Shown one piece after another: positions 1 through 6,217 of a stretch of DNA of 6,866 nt. A program made the position numbers and the translations under genes. The number at the start of each line of letters is the position of its first letter. The stretch's first letter is position 1. The notes beneath the pieces are model-generated. The model worked only from the letters and a program-made list of their open reading frames with translations. It made no database searches and was not told the origin of the DNA. Origin of the DNA: Rhodobacteraceae bacterium UBA6236 (GTDB lineage: Bacteria > Pseudomonadota > Alphaproteobacteria > Rhodobacterales > Rhodobacteraceae); the NCBI GenBank assembly GCA_002440945.1, contig DJWG01000025.1, positions 1 to 6,866 on the forward strand, given 5' to 3'.

Positions 1-510
1 ATGATCCGCATCTGCAAGGAAGAAAGCTTCCACCAGCGCCAAGGTTACGACATCCTGCTGAAGATGTGTCTGAAGGGCACGCCGGAACAAAAGGAAATGG
101 CCCAGGACGCCATGAACCGCTTCTGGTATCCGGCGCTGATGATGTTCGGCCCCTCGGACAAGGATTCGGTCCATTCGGCCCAGTCGATGCAGTGGAAAAT
201 CAAGATCAACACCAATGACGAACTGCGCCAGAAGTTCGTCGACCAGACCGTCCCGCAGGCCAAATACCTGGGCCTGACGATCCCCGACGAAAACCTGAAG
301 TGGAACGAGGAAAAGGGCGGCCACGACTTCAGCGAGCCGGACTGGAACGAATTCTTCGACGTCATCAACGGCAACGGCCCCTGCAATGTGGAACGTCTGG
401 AAGCCCGCGTGACCGCCTGGGAAGATGGCGCCTGGTTCCGTGATGGCCTGATGGCCCACGCCGAAAAGCAGGCCGCCCGCCGCGCCGCCGCGCGTCACGC
501 TGCCGAATAA
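1..510 (+). CDS. paaA: PaaA, catalytic di-iron subunit of phenylacetyl-CoA 1,2-epoxidase (3' part, 5' truncated by window)
   Basis: This is the C-terminal 169 residues of the oxygenase alpha subunit that epoxidises the aromatic ring of phenylacetyl-CoA in the cytoplasm. The fragment opens in the second half of the ferritin-like fold. Residues 6-15 hold the hallmark KEESFHQRQG, in which E8 and H11 form an ExxH iron-binding half-site. It is followed by the conserved block around FWYPALMMFGPSD (41-53) and the typical tail around YLGLTIPD (89-96). Full-length PaaA is roughly 310-330 residues, so about half is missing to the left. The ATG at base 1 is an internal methionine of the family (the MIRICKEESFHQ region), not a start. 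The C-terminus ends in an Arg/Ala-rich stretch (KQAARRAAARHAAE), a variable, probably flexible tail. The other iron-binding half lies outside the window. It is followed by paaB after a gap that holds a stem-loop. The family assignment is very secure. Confidence 0.97.
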   Translation: MIRICKEESFHQRQGYDILLKMCLKGTPEQKEMAQDAMNRFWYPALMMFGPSDKDSVHSAQSMQWKIKINTNDELRQKFVDQTVPQAKYLGLTIPDENLKWNEEKGGHDFSEPDWNEFFDVINGNGPCNVERLEARVTAWEDGAWFRDGLMAHAEKQAARRAAARHAAE

Positions 511-521
511 CGGCGTTGAAC

Positions 522-549
522 AAGGGCAGGGGGCTCTGCTCCCTCCCTT
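522..549 (+). other. Imperfect stem-loop in the paaA-paaB gap
   Basis: Bases 522-533 can pair with 539-549: eleven pairs including one G-T wobble, with C527 bulged and a five-base loop (CTCTG). The 3' arm ends in a short T run (548-550), but no long T tract follows, so it is a poor rho-independent terminator. It sits directly after the paaA stop, before the paaB ribosome binding site. It could be a leaky attenuator or an mRNA processing or stability element that tunes paaA relative to the downstream genes. No convincing promoter is visible between it and paaB. Confidence 0.45.
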
Positions 550-589
550 TCCGAATTCCTATCTTTACCTCCAACACCCATTGCGATCT

Positions 590-595
590 GGGAGG
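590..595 (+). promoter_or_regulatory. Shine-Dalgarno site of paaB
   Basis: GGGAGG lies seven bases before the ATG at 603. It fixes that ATG as the paaB start in preference to the ATG at 516 in the same frame, which has no such site and would add 29 residues that do not belong to the PaaB family. Confidence 0.8.
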
Positions 596-602
596 ATCAA
601 AC

Positions 603-887
603 ATGTCCAGCGAATGGCCCCTCTGGGAAGTCTTCATCCGTGGCCAGCATGGCCTGAACCACCGTCACGTCGGCAGCCTTCATGCGCCGGACGCCGAAAT
701 GGCGATCTGCAACGCCCGTGACGTCTACACCCGCCGCAACGAAGGCGTGTCGATCTGGGTCGTGAAGTCGAACGACATCGCCGCCTCGGCGCCCTCGGAC
801 AAGGGCCCGCTGTTCGAGCCGTCGAACTCCAAGGTCTATCGTCACCCGACCTTCTTCGACATCCCGGAAGAAGTGGGGCACATGTGA
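603..887 (+). CDS. paaB: PaaB, small bridging subunit of phenylacetyl-CoA 1,2-epoxidase
   Basis: This 94-residue protein matches the usual PaaB length (about 95) and its signature. Near the N-terminus is WPLWEVFIRGQHGLNHRHVG (5-24), then APDAEMAICNARDVYTRR (28-45) and EGVSIWVV (47-54). The C-terminal block is YRHPTFFDIPEEVGHM (79-94). PaaB has no cofactor. From work on the Escherichia coli complex it is known to be needed for assembly and activity, linking PaaAC heterodimers. The start at 603 is set by a strong Shine-Dalgarno six-mer. The TGA stop (885-887) shares its final A with the ATG of paaC, so translation of the two is probably coupled. This identification is secure. Confidence 0.97.
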   Translation: MSSEWPLWEVFIRGQHGLNHRHVGSLHAPDAEMAICNARDVYTRRNEGVSIWVVKSNDIAASAPSDKGPLFEPSNSKVYRHPTFFDIPEEVGHM

Positions 888-1663
888 TGGCGACGGCAAC
901 CCCCGCGGTCGATCAGGCCGCCTTTTTCGAATGGCTGTGCAGGATGGGCGACAACTGCCTGATCCTCGGCCACCGGGTTTCGGAATGGTGCGGTCATTCG
1001 CCCGTTCTGGAAGAGGACATCGCGCTGGCCAACACCGCGCTTGACCTGATCGGGCAAACGCAACTGTGGCTGGGCCTCGCTGGCGAGGTCGAGAGCAAGG
1101 GCCGCAGCGCCGATGCGCTGGCCTATCTGCGCGACGCGGCCCAGTTCCGCAACGCGCTGCTGGTCGAACGCCCGAACGGCGACTTCGGCAACACGCTGAT
1201 GCGTCAGTTCCTGTTCGACGCCTGGCACATGGAAATGCTGCGCGCCCTGCAAGGCTCGACCGATGCCCGCGTCGCGGAAATCGCGGCCAAGGCGGCGAAG
1301 GAAGTCGCCTACCATCTGGAACGGTCGGCCGATCTGGTCATCCGCCTGGGTGACGGGACCGAGGAAAGCCGCGCCCGGATGCAGAAGGCGCTGGACACCC
1401 TCTGGCCCTACACCGGAGAGCTGTTCCAGGGCGACGCCATCGACGAGGCCGTGGCCGCCGCCGGGATCGCGCCCCAGCCGCAGGATCTGAAGGCCGCCTG
1501 GGAACGCACCATCGGCGAGGTTCTGGCCGAAGCGACGCTTTCGGTGCCGGGAACCAGATTCCAGCACAAGGGCGGCAAGACCGGTCGCCACACCGAGGCG
1601 CTGGGCTTCATCCTTGCGGACATGCAGTTCCTGCAGCGCGCCTATCCGGGCGGCACCTGGTAA
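887..1663 (+). CDS. paaC: PaaC, structural ferritin-like subunit of phenylacetyl-CoA 1,2-epoxidase
   Basis: This 258-residue protein is close to the family length (about 250). PaaC pairs with PaaA to form the oxygenase core and has the same helical ferritin-like fold but no working di-iron centre. Visible family landmarks are LGHRVSEWCGHSPVLEED (27-44), the helix ALANTALDLIGQTQLWLGLA (46-65), RDAAQFRNALLVERPNGDFG (82-101), KEVAYHLERSADLVIRLGDG (138-157) and the C-terminal GGKTGRHTEALGFILADMQF (229-248) ending in RAYPGGTW. I chose the ATG at 887, which overlaps the paaB stop (TGATG). A GTG at 884 in the same frame would add one residue and cannot be excluded. An AGTGGGG stretch (872-878) about eight bases upstream could serve as ribosome binding site. 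The next gene begins after five bases. Confidence 0.97.
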   Translation: MATATPAVDQAAFFEWLCRMGDNCLILGHRVSEWCGHSPVLEEDIALANTALDLIGQTQLWLGLAGEVESKGRSADALAYLRDAAQFRNALLVERPNGDFGNTLMRQFLFDAWHMEMLRALQGSTDARVAEIAAKAAKEVAYHLERSADLVIRLGDGTEESRARMQKALDTLWPYTGELFQGDAIDEAVAAAGIAPQPQDLKAAWERTIGEVLAEATLSVPGTRFQHKGGKTGRHTEALGFILADMQFLQRAYPGGTW

Positions 1664-1668
1664 ACACC

Positions 1669-2193
1669 ATGCAGGGCGCCGCGAAACCCGAACTCTCGGA
1701 AGTCTGGCACTGGCTCTCGCAGGTGCCCGACCCGGAAATCCCGGTGATCAGCCTGACCGACCTGGGCATCATCCGGGATGTGGAATGGCAGGACGATACC
1801 CTTGTCGTCACGGTCACGCCCACCTATTCGGGCTGTCCGGCGACCACGGTGATCAACCTCGACATCGAAACGGCGCTGAGGGAACACGGGATCGAAAAGC
1901 TGCGGCTGGCCCGCCGCCTTTCGCCCCCCTGGACGACCGACTGGATCACCGATGACGGGCGCGAGAAGCTGCGCGCCTATGGCATCGCTCCGCCCATCGA
2001 CGGCACTGCCGCCGACGGACGGCTGGCAGGCCGCATCTCGCGGCTGGCGGGAACCTCAAACCTGGTGATCGCCTGCCCGCGCTGCGGCTCGACCGCGACG
2101 GAAAAGATCAGCCAGTTCGGATCGACCCCCTGCAAGGCCAGCTATCGCTGCACCGACTGCCTCGAACCCTTCGACTATTTCAAGTGCATCTGA
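1669..2193 (+). CDS. paaD: PaaD, DUF59/zinc-ribbon maturation protein of the epoxidase
   Basis: This 174-residue protein (family about 165) has two parts. Residues 10-90 are a DUF59/MIP18-type domain with DPEIP (21-25), SLTDLGIIRDV (28-38) and the TYSGCP motif carrying C56. The C-terminal 45 residues form a cysteine cluster with CPRC (C136, C139), C155, CTDC (C161, C164) and C173 in the end motif CLEPFDYFKCI (164-174), which fits a zinc ribbon. PaaD is required for the pathway but is not a stable subunit of the purified epoxidase. Its relation to iron-sulfur assembly factors suggests that it helps load or protect the metal centres of PaaE or PaaA; that role is inferred. The start lies five bases after the paaC stop with no clear Shine-Dalgarno sequence, so coupling to paaC translation is likely. 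Confidence 0.95.
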   Translation: MQGAAKPELSEVWHWLSQVPDPEIPVISLTDLGIIRDVEWQDDTLVVTVTPTYSGCPATTVINLDIETALREHGIEKLRLARRLSPPWTTDWITDDGREKLRAYGIAPPIDGTAADGRLAGRISRLAGTSNLVIACPRCGSTATEKISQFGSTPCKASYRCTDCLEPFDYFKCI

Positions 2194-2215
2194 GGATGAT
2201 GCACCCGACCCCCCT

Positions 2216-2221
2216 GGGAGG
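2216..2221 (+). promoter_or_regulatory. Shine-Dalgarno site of paaE
   Basis: GGGAGG lies eight bases before the paaE ATG at 2230, the same six-mer as before paaB. The 36-base gap between paaD and paaE shows no terminator-like structure. Confidence 0.75.
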
Positions 2222-2229
2222 ACATTGAC

Positions 2230-3306
2230 ATGTCACGCTTTCATCAGCTGAAAGTCACCGACGTGCGCCGCGAAACCCGCGACGCGGTGGTGGTGACGCT
2301 TGCGCCCCGCGACGAGGATCGCGCCCTCTTCGACTTCACCCAAGGCCAGTATCTGACCTTCCGCCGCGACTTCGAGGGCGAAGAGCTGCGCCGGTCCTAT
2401 TCGATCTGCGCCGGCAAGGGCGAGGGTGTCTTGAAGGTCGGGATCAAGCGTGTCGATGGCGGCACCTTCTCGACCTGGGTCAACGAAAACCTCGCCGCTG
2501 GCGATGTGATCGACGCCATGCCGCCGATGGGCAAGTTCTACACCGCGATCGACGCGGCCGCGGACAAGCATTACCTGGGCTTCGCCGGCGGTTCGGGCAT
2601 TACCCCGGTCCTGTCGATCATCAAGACCGTGCTCGAGGCCGAGCCGAAGTCGCGCTTCACGCTGGTCTATGCGAACCGCGCCATCAACACGATCATGTTC
2701 CGCGAAGAGCTTGAGGATCTGAAGAACGCCTACCTTGGCCGTTTCTCGGTGATCCATGTCCTGGAAACCGAAGCGCAGGACATCGACCTTTTCACCGGTC
2801 GCGTCGACGCCGACAAGATGAAGGCGCTTTTCTCGGGCTGGATCGACCCGAAATCCGTCGATACCGCCTTCATCTGCGGGCCCGAGCCGATGATGCTGGC
2901 CATCGCCGCGTCGCTGCGTGACCACGGCCTGACCGATGCGCAGATCAAGTTCGAGCTTTTCGCCAGCGGTCAGCCCGGACGCGCCAAGGTGCGCCCCGCG
3001 ACCAAGGCGGAACTGGGGACCGGCAATTCCACCGCCGCGACCATCACGCTTGATGGAACCACCCGCAGCTTCCAGATGCCGCGCGAAGGCCAAAGCATCC
3101 TCGACGCCGCGCTCGAGAACGCGCTGGACGCGCCTTATTCCTGCAAGGCCGGCGTCTGTTCGACCTGCCGCTGCAAGGTGCTGGAGGGCGAGGTCGAGAT
3201 GCACACCAACCACGCGCTGGAAGATTACGAAGTGCGCGCCGGTTATGTGCTGTCGTGCCAGAGCTTCCCGCTGACCGACAAAGTTGTTGTCAGCTACGAC
3301 GAATAA
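2230..3306 (+). CDS. paaE: PaaE, NADPH-dependent FAD/2Fe-2S reductase of the epoxidase
   Basis: This 358-residue protein has the standard PaaE length (about 356) and domain order. It supplies electrons from NADPH to the di-iron centre of PaaA. The N-terminal FAD-binding barrel (about 1-105) has RSYSIC (55-60) and GGTFSTWVN (77-85). The nucleotide-binding domain (about 110-235) has GFAGGSGITPVLSI (117-130) and CGPEPMM (216-222). After a linker comes a plant-type ferredoxin domain (about 268-358) with cluster ligands C305, C310, C313 and C343 (motif CKAGVCSTC then LSC). The domain order, reductase first and ferredoxin last, is that of the family. All catalytic and cluster residues I can check are present, so it should be active. 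The unnamed gene that follows starts 11 bases later. Confidence 0.97.
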   Translation: MSRFHQLKVTDVRRETRDAVVVTLAPRDEDRALFDFTQGQYLTFRRDFEGEELRRSYSICAGKGEGVLKVGIKRVDGGTFSTWVNENLAAGDVIDAMPPMGKFYTAIDAAADKHYLGFAGGSGITPVLSIIKTVLEAEPKSRFTLVYANRAINTIMFREELEDLKNAYLGRFSVIHVLETEAQDIDLFTGRVDADKMKALFSGWIDPKSVDTAFICGPEPMMLAIAASLRDHGLTDAQIKFELFASGQPGRAKVRPATKAELGTGNSTAATITLDGTTRSFQMPREGQSILDAALENALDAPYSCKAGVCSTCRCKVLEGEVEMHTNHALEDYEVRAGYVLSCQSFPLTDKVVVSYDE

Positions 3307-3314
3307 GGGGGAAG
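3307..3314 (+). promoter_or_regulatory. Shine-Dalgarno site of the PaaA-like paralogue
   Basis: GGGGGAAG directly follows the paaE stop and ends three bases before the ATG at 3318, with its G-run about seven bases away. It supports 3318 as the start. The open frame continues upstream to 3255, but that part lies inside the paaE coding region and is unlikely to be translated. Confidence 0.6.
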
Positions 3315-3317
3315 ATC

Positions 3318-4070
3318 ATGTCGGATACGATGAATCTTGACGACTACCTGGCGCAGGGCGGGGTTCTGACCTCTCCGGCCAATGTGCCCGCGCGCTACCG
3401 GGGTGAGCTTCTGCGGCTCATGTCCTCGTTCGTGGACAGCGAACTGGCGGGATCGGCGGGCTTCGCGGCCTCGATCAACTTCGCGCCGGGGATCAAGGAA
3501 CGGATCGCGGCCAGCCGGATCACGCTGGAAAAGGCCGATCACGCCGAACGCGTCCTGTCGGTGATGGAGACGTTCGGGACCGATGCCGGGCGTTACCAAA
3601 GCCAGCATGACTGGGCCGCCCGTGTGGGCCGCGACGCCGATCTGGGCGCGGCGCGCAGCGGTGGCGACATGCGCCTTTCCGTGTTCCACTATCCGATCAC
3701 CAGCTGGGCCGATGCGGTGGTGATGAACGTGCTGATGGGCATCGCCACCGGCGTTCAGATGACCGAACTGACCCGCGTGTCCTACGGTCCGCTGGCCGAG
3801 GTCTTCCGAGAAATCGCACCGCGCGAGGCGCGCCATGCCGAACTGGGCCGCGAAGGTCTGGAAAAGCTGGTCGCCAGCGATGAGGGCCGCGCTGCCGCCA
3901 AGGCCGCCGTCGCCTACTGGCGCCCGCGTGTCGCGGCGACCTTTGGCGTGGCCGGGTCAACGCGCTACGAGACGCTGGCCCGCTTCGGCCTGCGCCACAC
4001 CCCGAATGAAACCCTGCTGGCCCGGTGGGAGGCGCTGATCGCCGAAACCCTCGCGCCGCTTGGCCTCTGA
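3318..4070 (+). CDS. PaaA/PaaC-like ferritin-fold protein of unknown role
   Basis: This 250-residue helical protein is related to the phenylacetate catabolic PaaA/PaaC family but is none of the five standard epoxidase components. Helix 1 carries SFVDSELAG with E42. The segment EKADHAERVLSVMETFG (71-87) lines up with the first ExxH region of PaaA, DEAGHG and the helix after it. The segment RVSYGPLAEVFREIAPREAR (153-172) followed by H173 lines up without gaps with the PaaA region that begins this window: E170 and H173 match PaaA E8 and H11, and G177 matches G15. The odd point is K72, which stands where PaaA has its first-half ligand glutamate (30 residues after E42, as in PaaA). The iron site may therefore be altered or absent, unless E71 or D74 substitutes. 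No signal peptide or membrane segment is seen. It lies 11 bases after paaE, so it is almost certainly co-transcribed. It could be an alternative or regulatory partner of PaaA/PaaC, or a separate ferritin-like enzyme; I cannot choose. Confidence 0.85.
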   Translation: MSDTMNLDDYLAQGGVLTSPANVPARYRGELLRLMSSFVDSELAGSAGFAASINFAPGIKERIAASRITLEKADHAERVLSVMETFGTDAGRYQSQHDWAARVGRDADLGAARSGGDMRLSVFHYPITSWADAVVMNVLMGIATGVQMTELTRVSYGPLAEVFREIAPREARHAELGREGLEKLVASDEGRAAAKAAVAYWRPRVAATFGVAGSTRYETLARFGLRHTPNETLLARWEALIAETLAPLGL

Positions 4071-4086
4071 GACGAACCAACATCCA

Positions 4087-4115
4087 GACGGGGCGCGCCT
4101 TTAGGGCGCCCCGTC
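4087..4115 (+). terminator. Strong GC hairpin before paaZ (terminator-like or attenuator)
   Basis: Bases 4087-4096 pair perfectly with 4106-4115 (ten pairs, arm GACGGGGCGC). After a bulged G4097, two further C-G pairs close a TTTA loop (4100-4103). The sequence after it (CTGCCATTTCTG) has only a weak T run, so termination would be partial at best. Only 24 bases separate the hairpin from the paaZ ATG, with GAGG (4127-4130) as its ribosome binding site. No complete promoter fits downstream of the hairpin. An attenuator or an mRNA processing or stability element between the epoxidase part and paaZ is therefore more likely than a true operon end. Confidence 0.6.
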
Positions 4116-4139
4116 CTGCCATTTCTGAGGAAAACGCCA

Positions 4140-6203
4140 ATGAACGCTCCGACCCGCACCCCGCGTCGCCTTGAAAGCTATGTCTCGGGTCGCTGGACCC
4201 TTGGCAAGAAGGACGGCCAGCCCCTGCTGGACGCCGCCACCGGCGAAACGGTGGCGCTGATCGACAGCTCGGGCGTCGATTTCGCCGGCGCGCTGGCCTA
4301 TGGCCGCGATGTGGCCGGGCGCAAGTTGCGCGCCATGTCCTTCCATGACCGCGCCGGAATGCTGAAGGCCCTCGGCCTGAAGCTGATGGAAATGAAGGAA
4401 GAATTCTACACCGAAAGCCTGCACACCGGTGCCACGCGCCCCGACGCCTGGATCGACATCGAAGGCGGCATCGGCACCATGCTGACCTTCGCCTCGAAGG
4501 GCCGCCGCGAATTGCCGAACACCCGAGTCCTGACCGATGGTGAAGTCGAGGTGCTGTCGAAGGACGGCAGCTTCGTTGCCCAGCACATCCTGTCGCCGCT
4601 GCAGGGCGTGGCCGTGCATATCAACGCCTTCAACTTCCCTGTCTGGGGGATGCTGGAAAAGATCGCACCGACGCTTCTGGCGGGCGTGCCCTGCATCGTG
4701 AAGCCCGCCAGCCAGACCGCCTATCTGACCGAACTGGTGGTGCGCCGCATCGTCGACTCCGGCATCCTGCCGGAAGGCGCGCTGCAGTTGATCTCGGGTT
4801 CGGTCGGGGATCTTCTGGACCATGTCACGGGCCAGGATGCGGTGACCTTCACCGGTTCGGCATGGACGGGGCGCAAGCTGAAATCGCATCCGGCGATTGT
4901 TGAGAACTCGGTCCGCTTCACGATGGAGGCCGACAGCCTGAACGCCTCGATCCTTGGAACCGACGCCGGGCCCGGCACGCCGGAATTCGACCTGTTCGTG
5001 CGTGAAGTCGCGCGCGAGATGACGACGAAGGCCGGGCAGAAATGCACAGCCATCCGCCGCGTCATCGCCCCCCGCGCTCATGTCGATGCCCTGGTCGCGG
5101 CGCTGCGCGAGCGTCTGGCCAAGACCGCGCTGGGTCTTCCGGGCGACGAGGCGACCCGCATGGGTCCGCTGGCGAGCCTCGACCAGCGCGACGAGGTCCG
5201 CGCCCGGATCAAGGAACTGCAGGCCGATGCCGAAATCGTTGCGGGCAACCCCGACGAGGTGCGCGTTGCTTCGGGCGATGCCGAGCGGGGCGCCTTCCTG
5301 AACCCGGTGCTGATGTATTGCGACAAGCCCTTTGCGGCGCAGTCGGTTCATGATGTCGAAGCTTTCGGCCCGGTTTCGACCGTGATGCCCTATGACACGC
5401 TGGACGAGGCGGTGGAACTGGCGCGCAAGGGCAAGGGTTCGCTCGTGTCTTCGGTCTTCACCAACGACCCCGAGGTGGCGCGCGAGGTCACACTGGGCGT
5501 TGCGCCTTTCCACGGCCGGGTGCTGATCGGTAACCGCGAAACCGCGAAATCCTCGACCGGGCATGGCTCGCCGCTGGCGGGTCTGATCCACGGCGGCCCG
5601 GGTCGGGCTGGCGGCGGCGAGGAAATGGGCGGCCTGCGCGGCGTGAAGCATTACATGCAGCGCACCGCCGTCCAGGGGAGCCCGCAGCTTCTGTCGGCGG
5701 TCACCGGCCGCTGGATCGAAGGCGCCCAAGCTTTCCACGGCGTCCATCCGTTCCGCAAGTCGCTGGCCGAACTGAAGATCGGCGATCAGCTTGTCACCGC
5801 CTCGCGCACCGTGACGCAAGAGGATGTCGAACACTTCGCCCATTTCACCGGCGATACCTTCTACGCCCACATGGACAGCGACGCCGCCAAGGCGAACCCG
5901 TTCTTCGACGACCGTGTCGCGCATGGCTACCTGATCGCGTCCTTCGCGGCGGGCCTGTTCGTCGAGGCGGCGCCCGGTCCGGTCCTGGCGAACTATGGTG
6001 TCGATAATCTGCGCTTCCTGACGCCGGTCTATTTCGGCGACACGCTCCAGGTCCGGCTGACTTGCAAGGAAATCAACCCCCGCGCCAGTGCCGAACATGG
6101 CGAAGTGCGCTGGGATTGCCAGGTGACCAATCAGAAGGACCAGGTTGTCGCGCAGTACGACGTGCTGACCATGGTCGCCAAGACCTGGCCCGCCAACGCC
6201 TGA
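4140..6203 (+). CDS. paaZ: PaaZ, bifunctional oxepin-CoA hydrolase / 3-oxo-5,6-dehydrosuberyl-CoA semialdehyde dehydrogenase
   Basis: This 687-residue fusion (E. coli PaaZ is 681) opens the oxepin-CoA ring and oxidises the reactive aldehyde with NADP+. Residues 1 to about 520 are an aldehyde dehydrogenase domain. It has the NAFNFP motif (162-167), KPASQTA (188-194), the FTGS loop (237-240), the general-base glutamate E263 in FTMEADSLN and the nucleophile C302 in AGQKCTAIRR. A glycine-rich segment (485-498) precedes the linker. Residues from about 535 to 687 are a MaoC-type hot-dog hydratase domain with GDTFYAHMD (571-579), giving the catalytic pair D572 and H577, and VAHGYL (593-598). Spacing to the E. 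coli catalytic residues (E256, C295, D561, H566, from memory) is consistent. Both halves look complete. The start is preceded by GAGG nine bases upstream, just after the strong hairpin. paaY follows 14 bases after the stop. Confidence 0.97.
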   Translation: MNAPTRTPRRLESYVSGRWTLGKKDGQPLLDAATGETVALIDSSGVDFAGALAYGRDVAGRKLRAMSFHDRAGMLKALGLKLMEMKEEFYTESLHTGATRPDAWIDIEGGIGTMLTFASKGRRELPNTRVLTDGEVEVLSKDGSFVAQHILSPLQGVAVHINAFNFPVWGMLEKIAPTLLAGVPCIVKPASQTAYLTELVVRRIVDSGILPEGALQLISGSVGDLLDHVTGQDAVTFTGSAWTGRKLKSHPAIVENSVRFTMEADSLNASILGTDAGPGTPEFDLFVREVAREMTTKAGQKCTAIRRVIAPRAHVDALVAALRERLAKTALGLPGDEATRMGPLASLDQRDEVRARIKELQADAEIVAGNPDEVRVASGDAERGAFLNPVLMYCDKPFAAQSVHDVEAFGPVSTVMPYDTLDEAVELARKGKGSLVSSVFTNDPEVAREVTLGVAPFHGRVLIGNRETAKSSTGHGSPLAGLIHGGPGRAGGGEEMGGLRGVKHYMQRTAVQGSPQLLSAVTGRWIEGAQAFHGVHPFRKSLAELKIGDQLVTASRTVTQEDVEHFAHFTGDTFYAHMDSDAAKANPFFDDRVAHGYLIASFAAGLFVEAAPGPVLANYGVDNLRFLTPVYFGDTLQVRLTCKEINPRASAEHGEVRWDCQVTNQKDQVVAQYDVLTMVAKTWPANA

Positions 6204-6208
6204 AGGAG
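6203..6208 (+). promoter_or_regulatory. Shine-Dalgarno site of paaY
   Basis: AAGGAG overlaps the last base of the paaZ stop and lies nine bases before the ATG at 6218. It fixes this start against an in-frame ATG at 6062 that lies within paaZ and would add 52 residues unlike the family. Confidence 0.8.
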
Positions 6209-6217
6209 CGCGCACCG

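Noticed and set aside
1..3. ATG at base 1 as the start of a 169-residue gene.
   Set aside because: The residues after it fall in the middle of the PaaA family sequence (the second iron half-site), so this is an internal methionine and the gene is cut by the window edge.
516..565. A possible promoter in the paaA-paaB gap (TTGAAC at 516-521 and a TATCTT at 560-565).
   Set aside because: The spacing of 38 bases is far from the usual 16-18, and no better pair of boxes is present.
842..1591. A 249-codon minus-strand open frame opposite paaC.
   Set aside because: It lies opposite a complete PaaC, shows no known motif, and is explained by codon bias.
2233..3213. A 326-codon minus-strand open frame opposite paaE.
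   Set aside because: Its composition is typical of an antisense shadow, and it lies entirely within paaE, whose cofactor motifs are intact.
4092..4099. The eight-base palindrome GGCGCGCC before paaZ as an operator.
   Set aside because: It is part of the larger hairpin at 4087-4115 and is expected by chance in GC-rich DNA; no second copy was seen near another gene start.
4101..6215. A 704-codon open frame on the minus strand opposite paaZ.
   Set aside because: It is antisense to a full-length, clearly conserved PaaZ. Its translation is rich in Arg, Gly, His and Gln without a recognisable fold, as expected from GC-rich third positions on the opposite strand.
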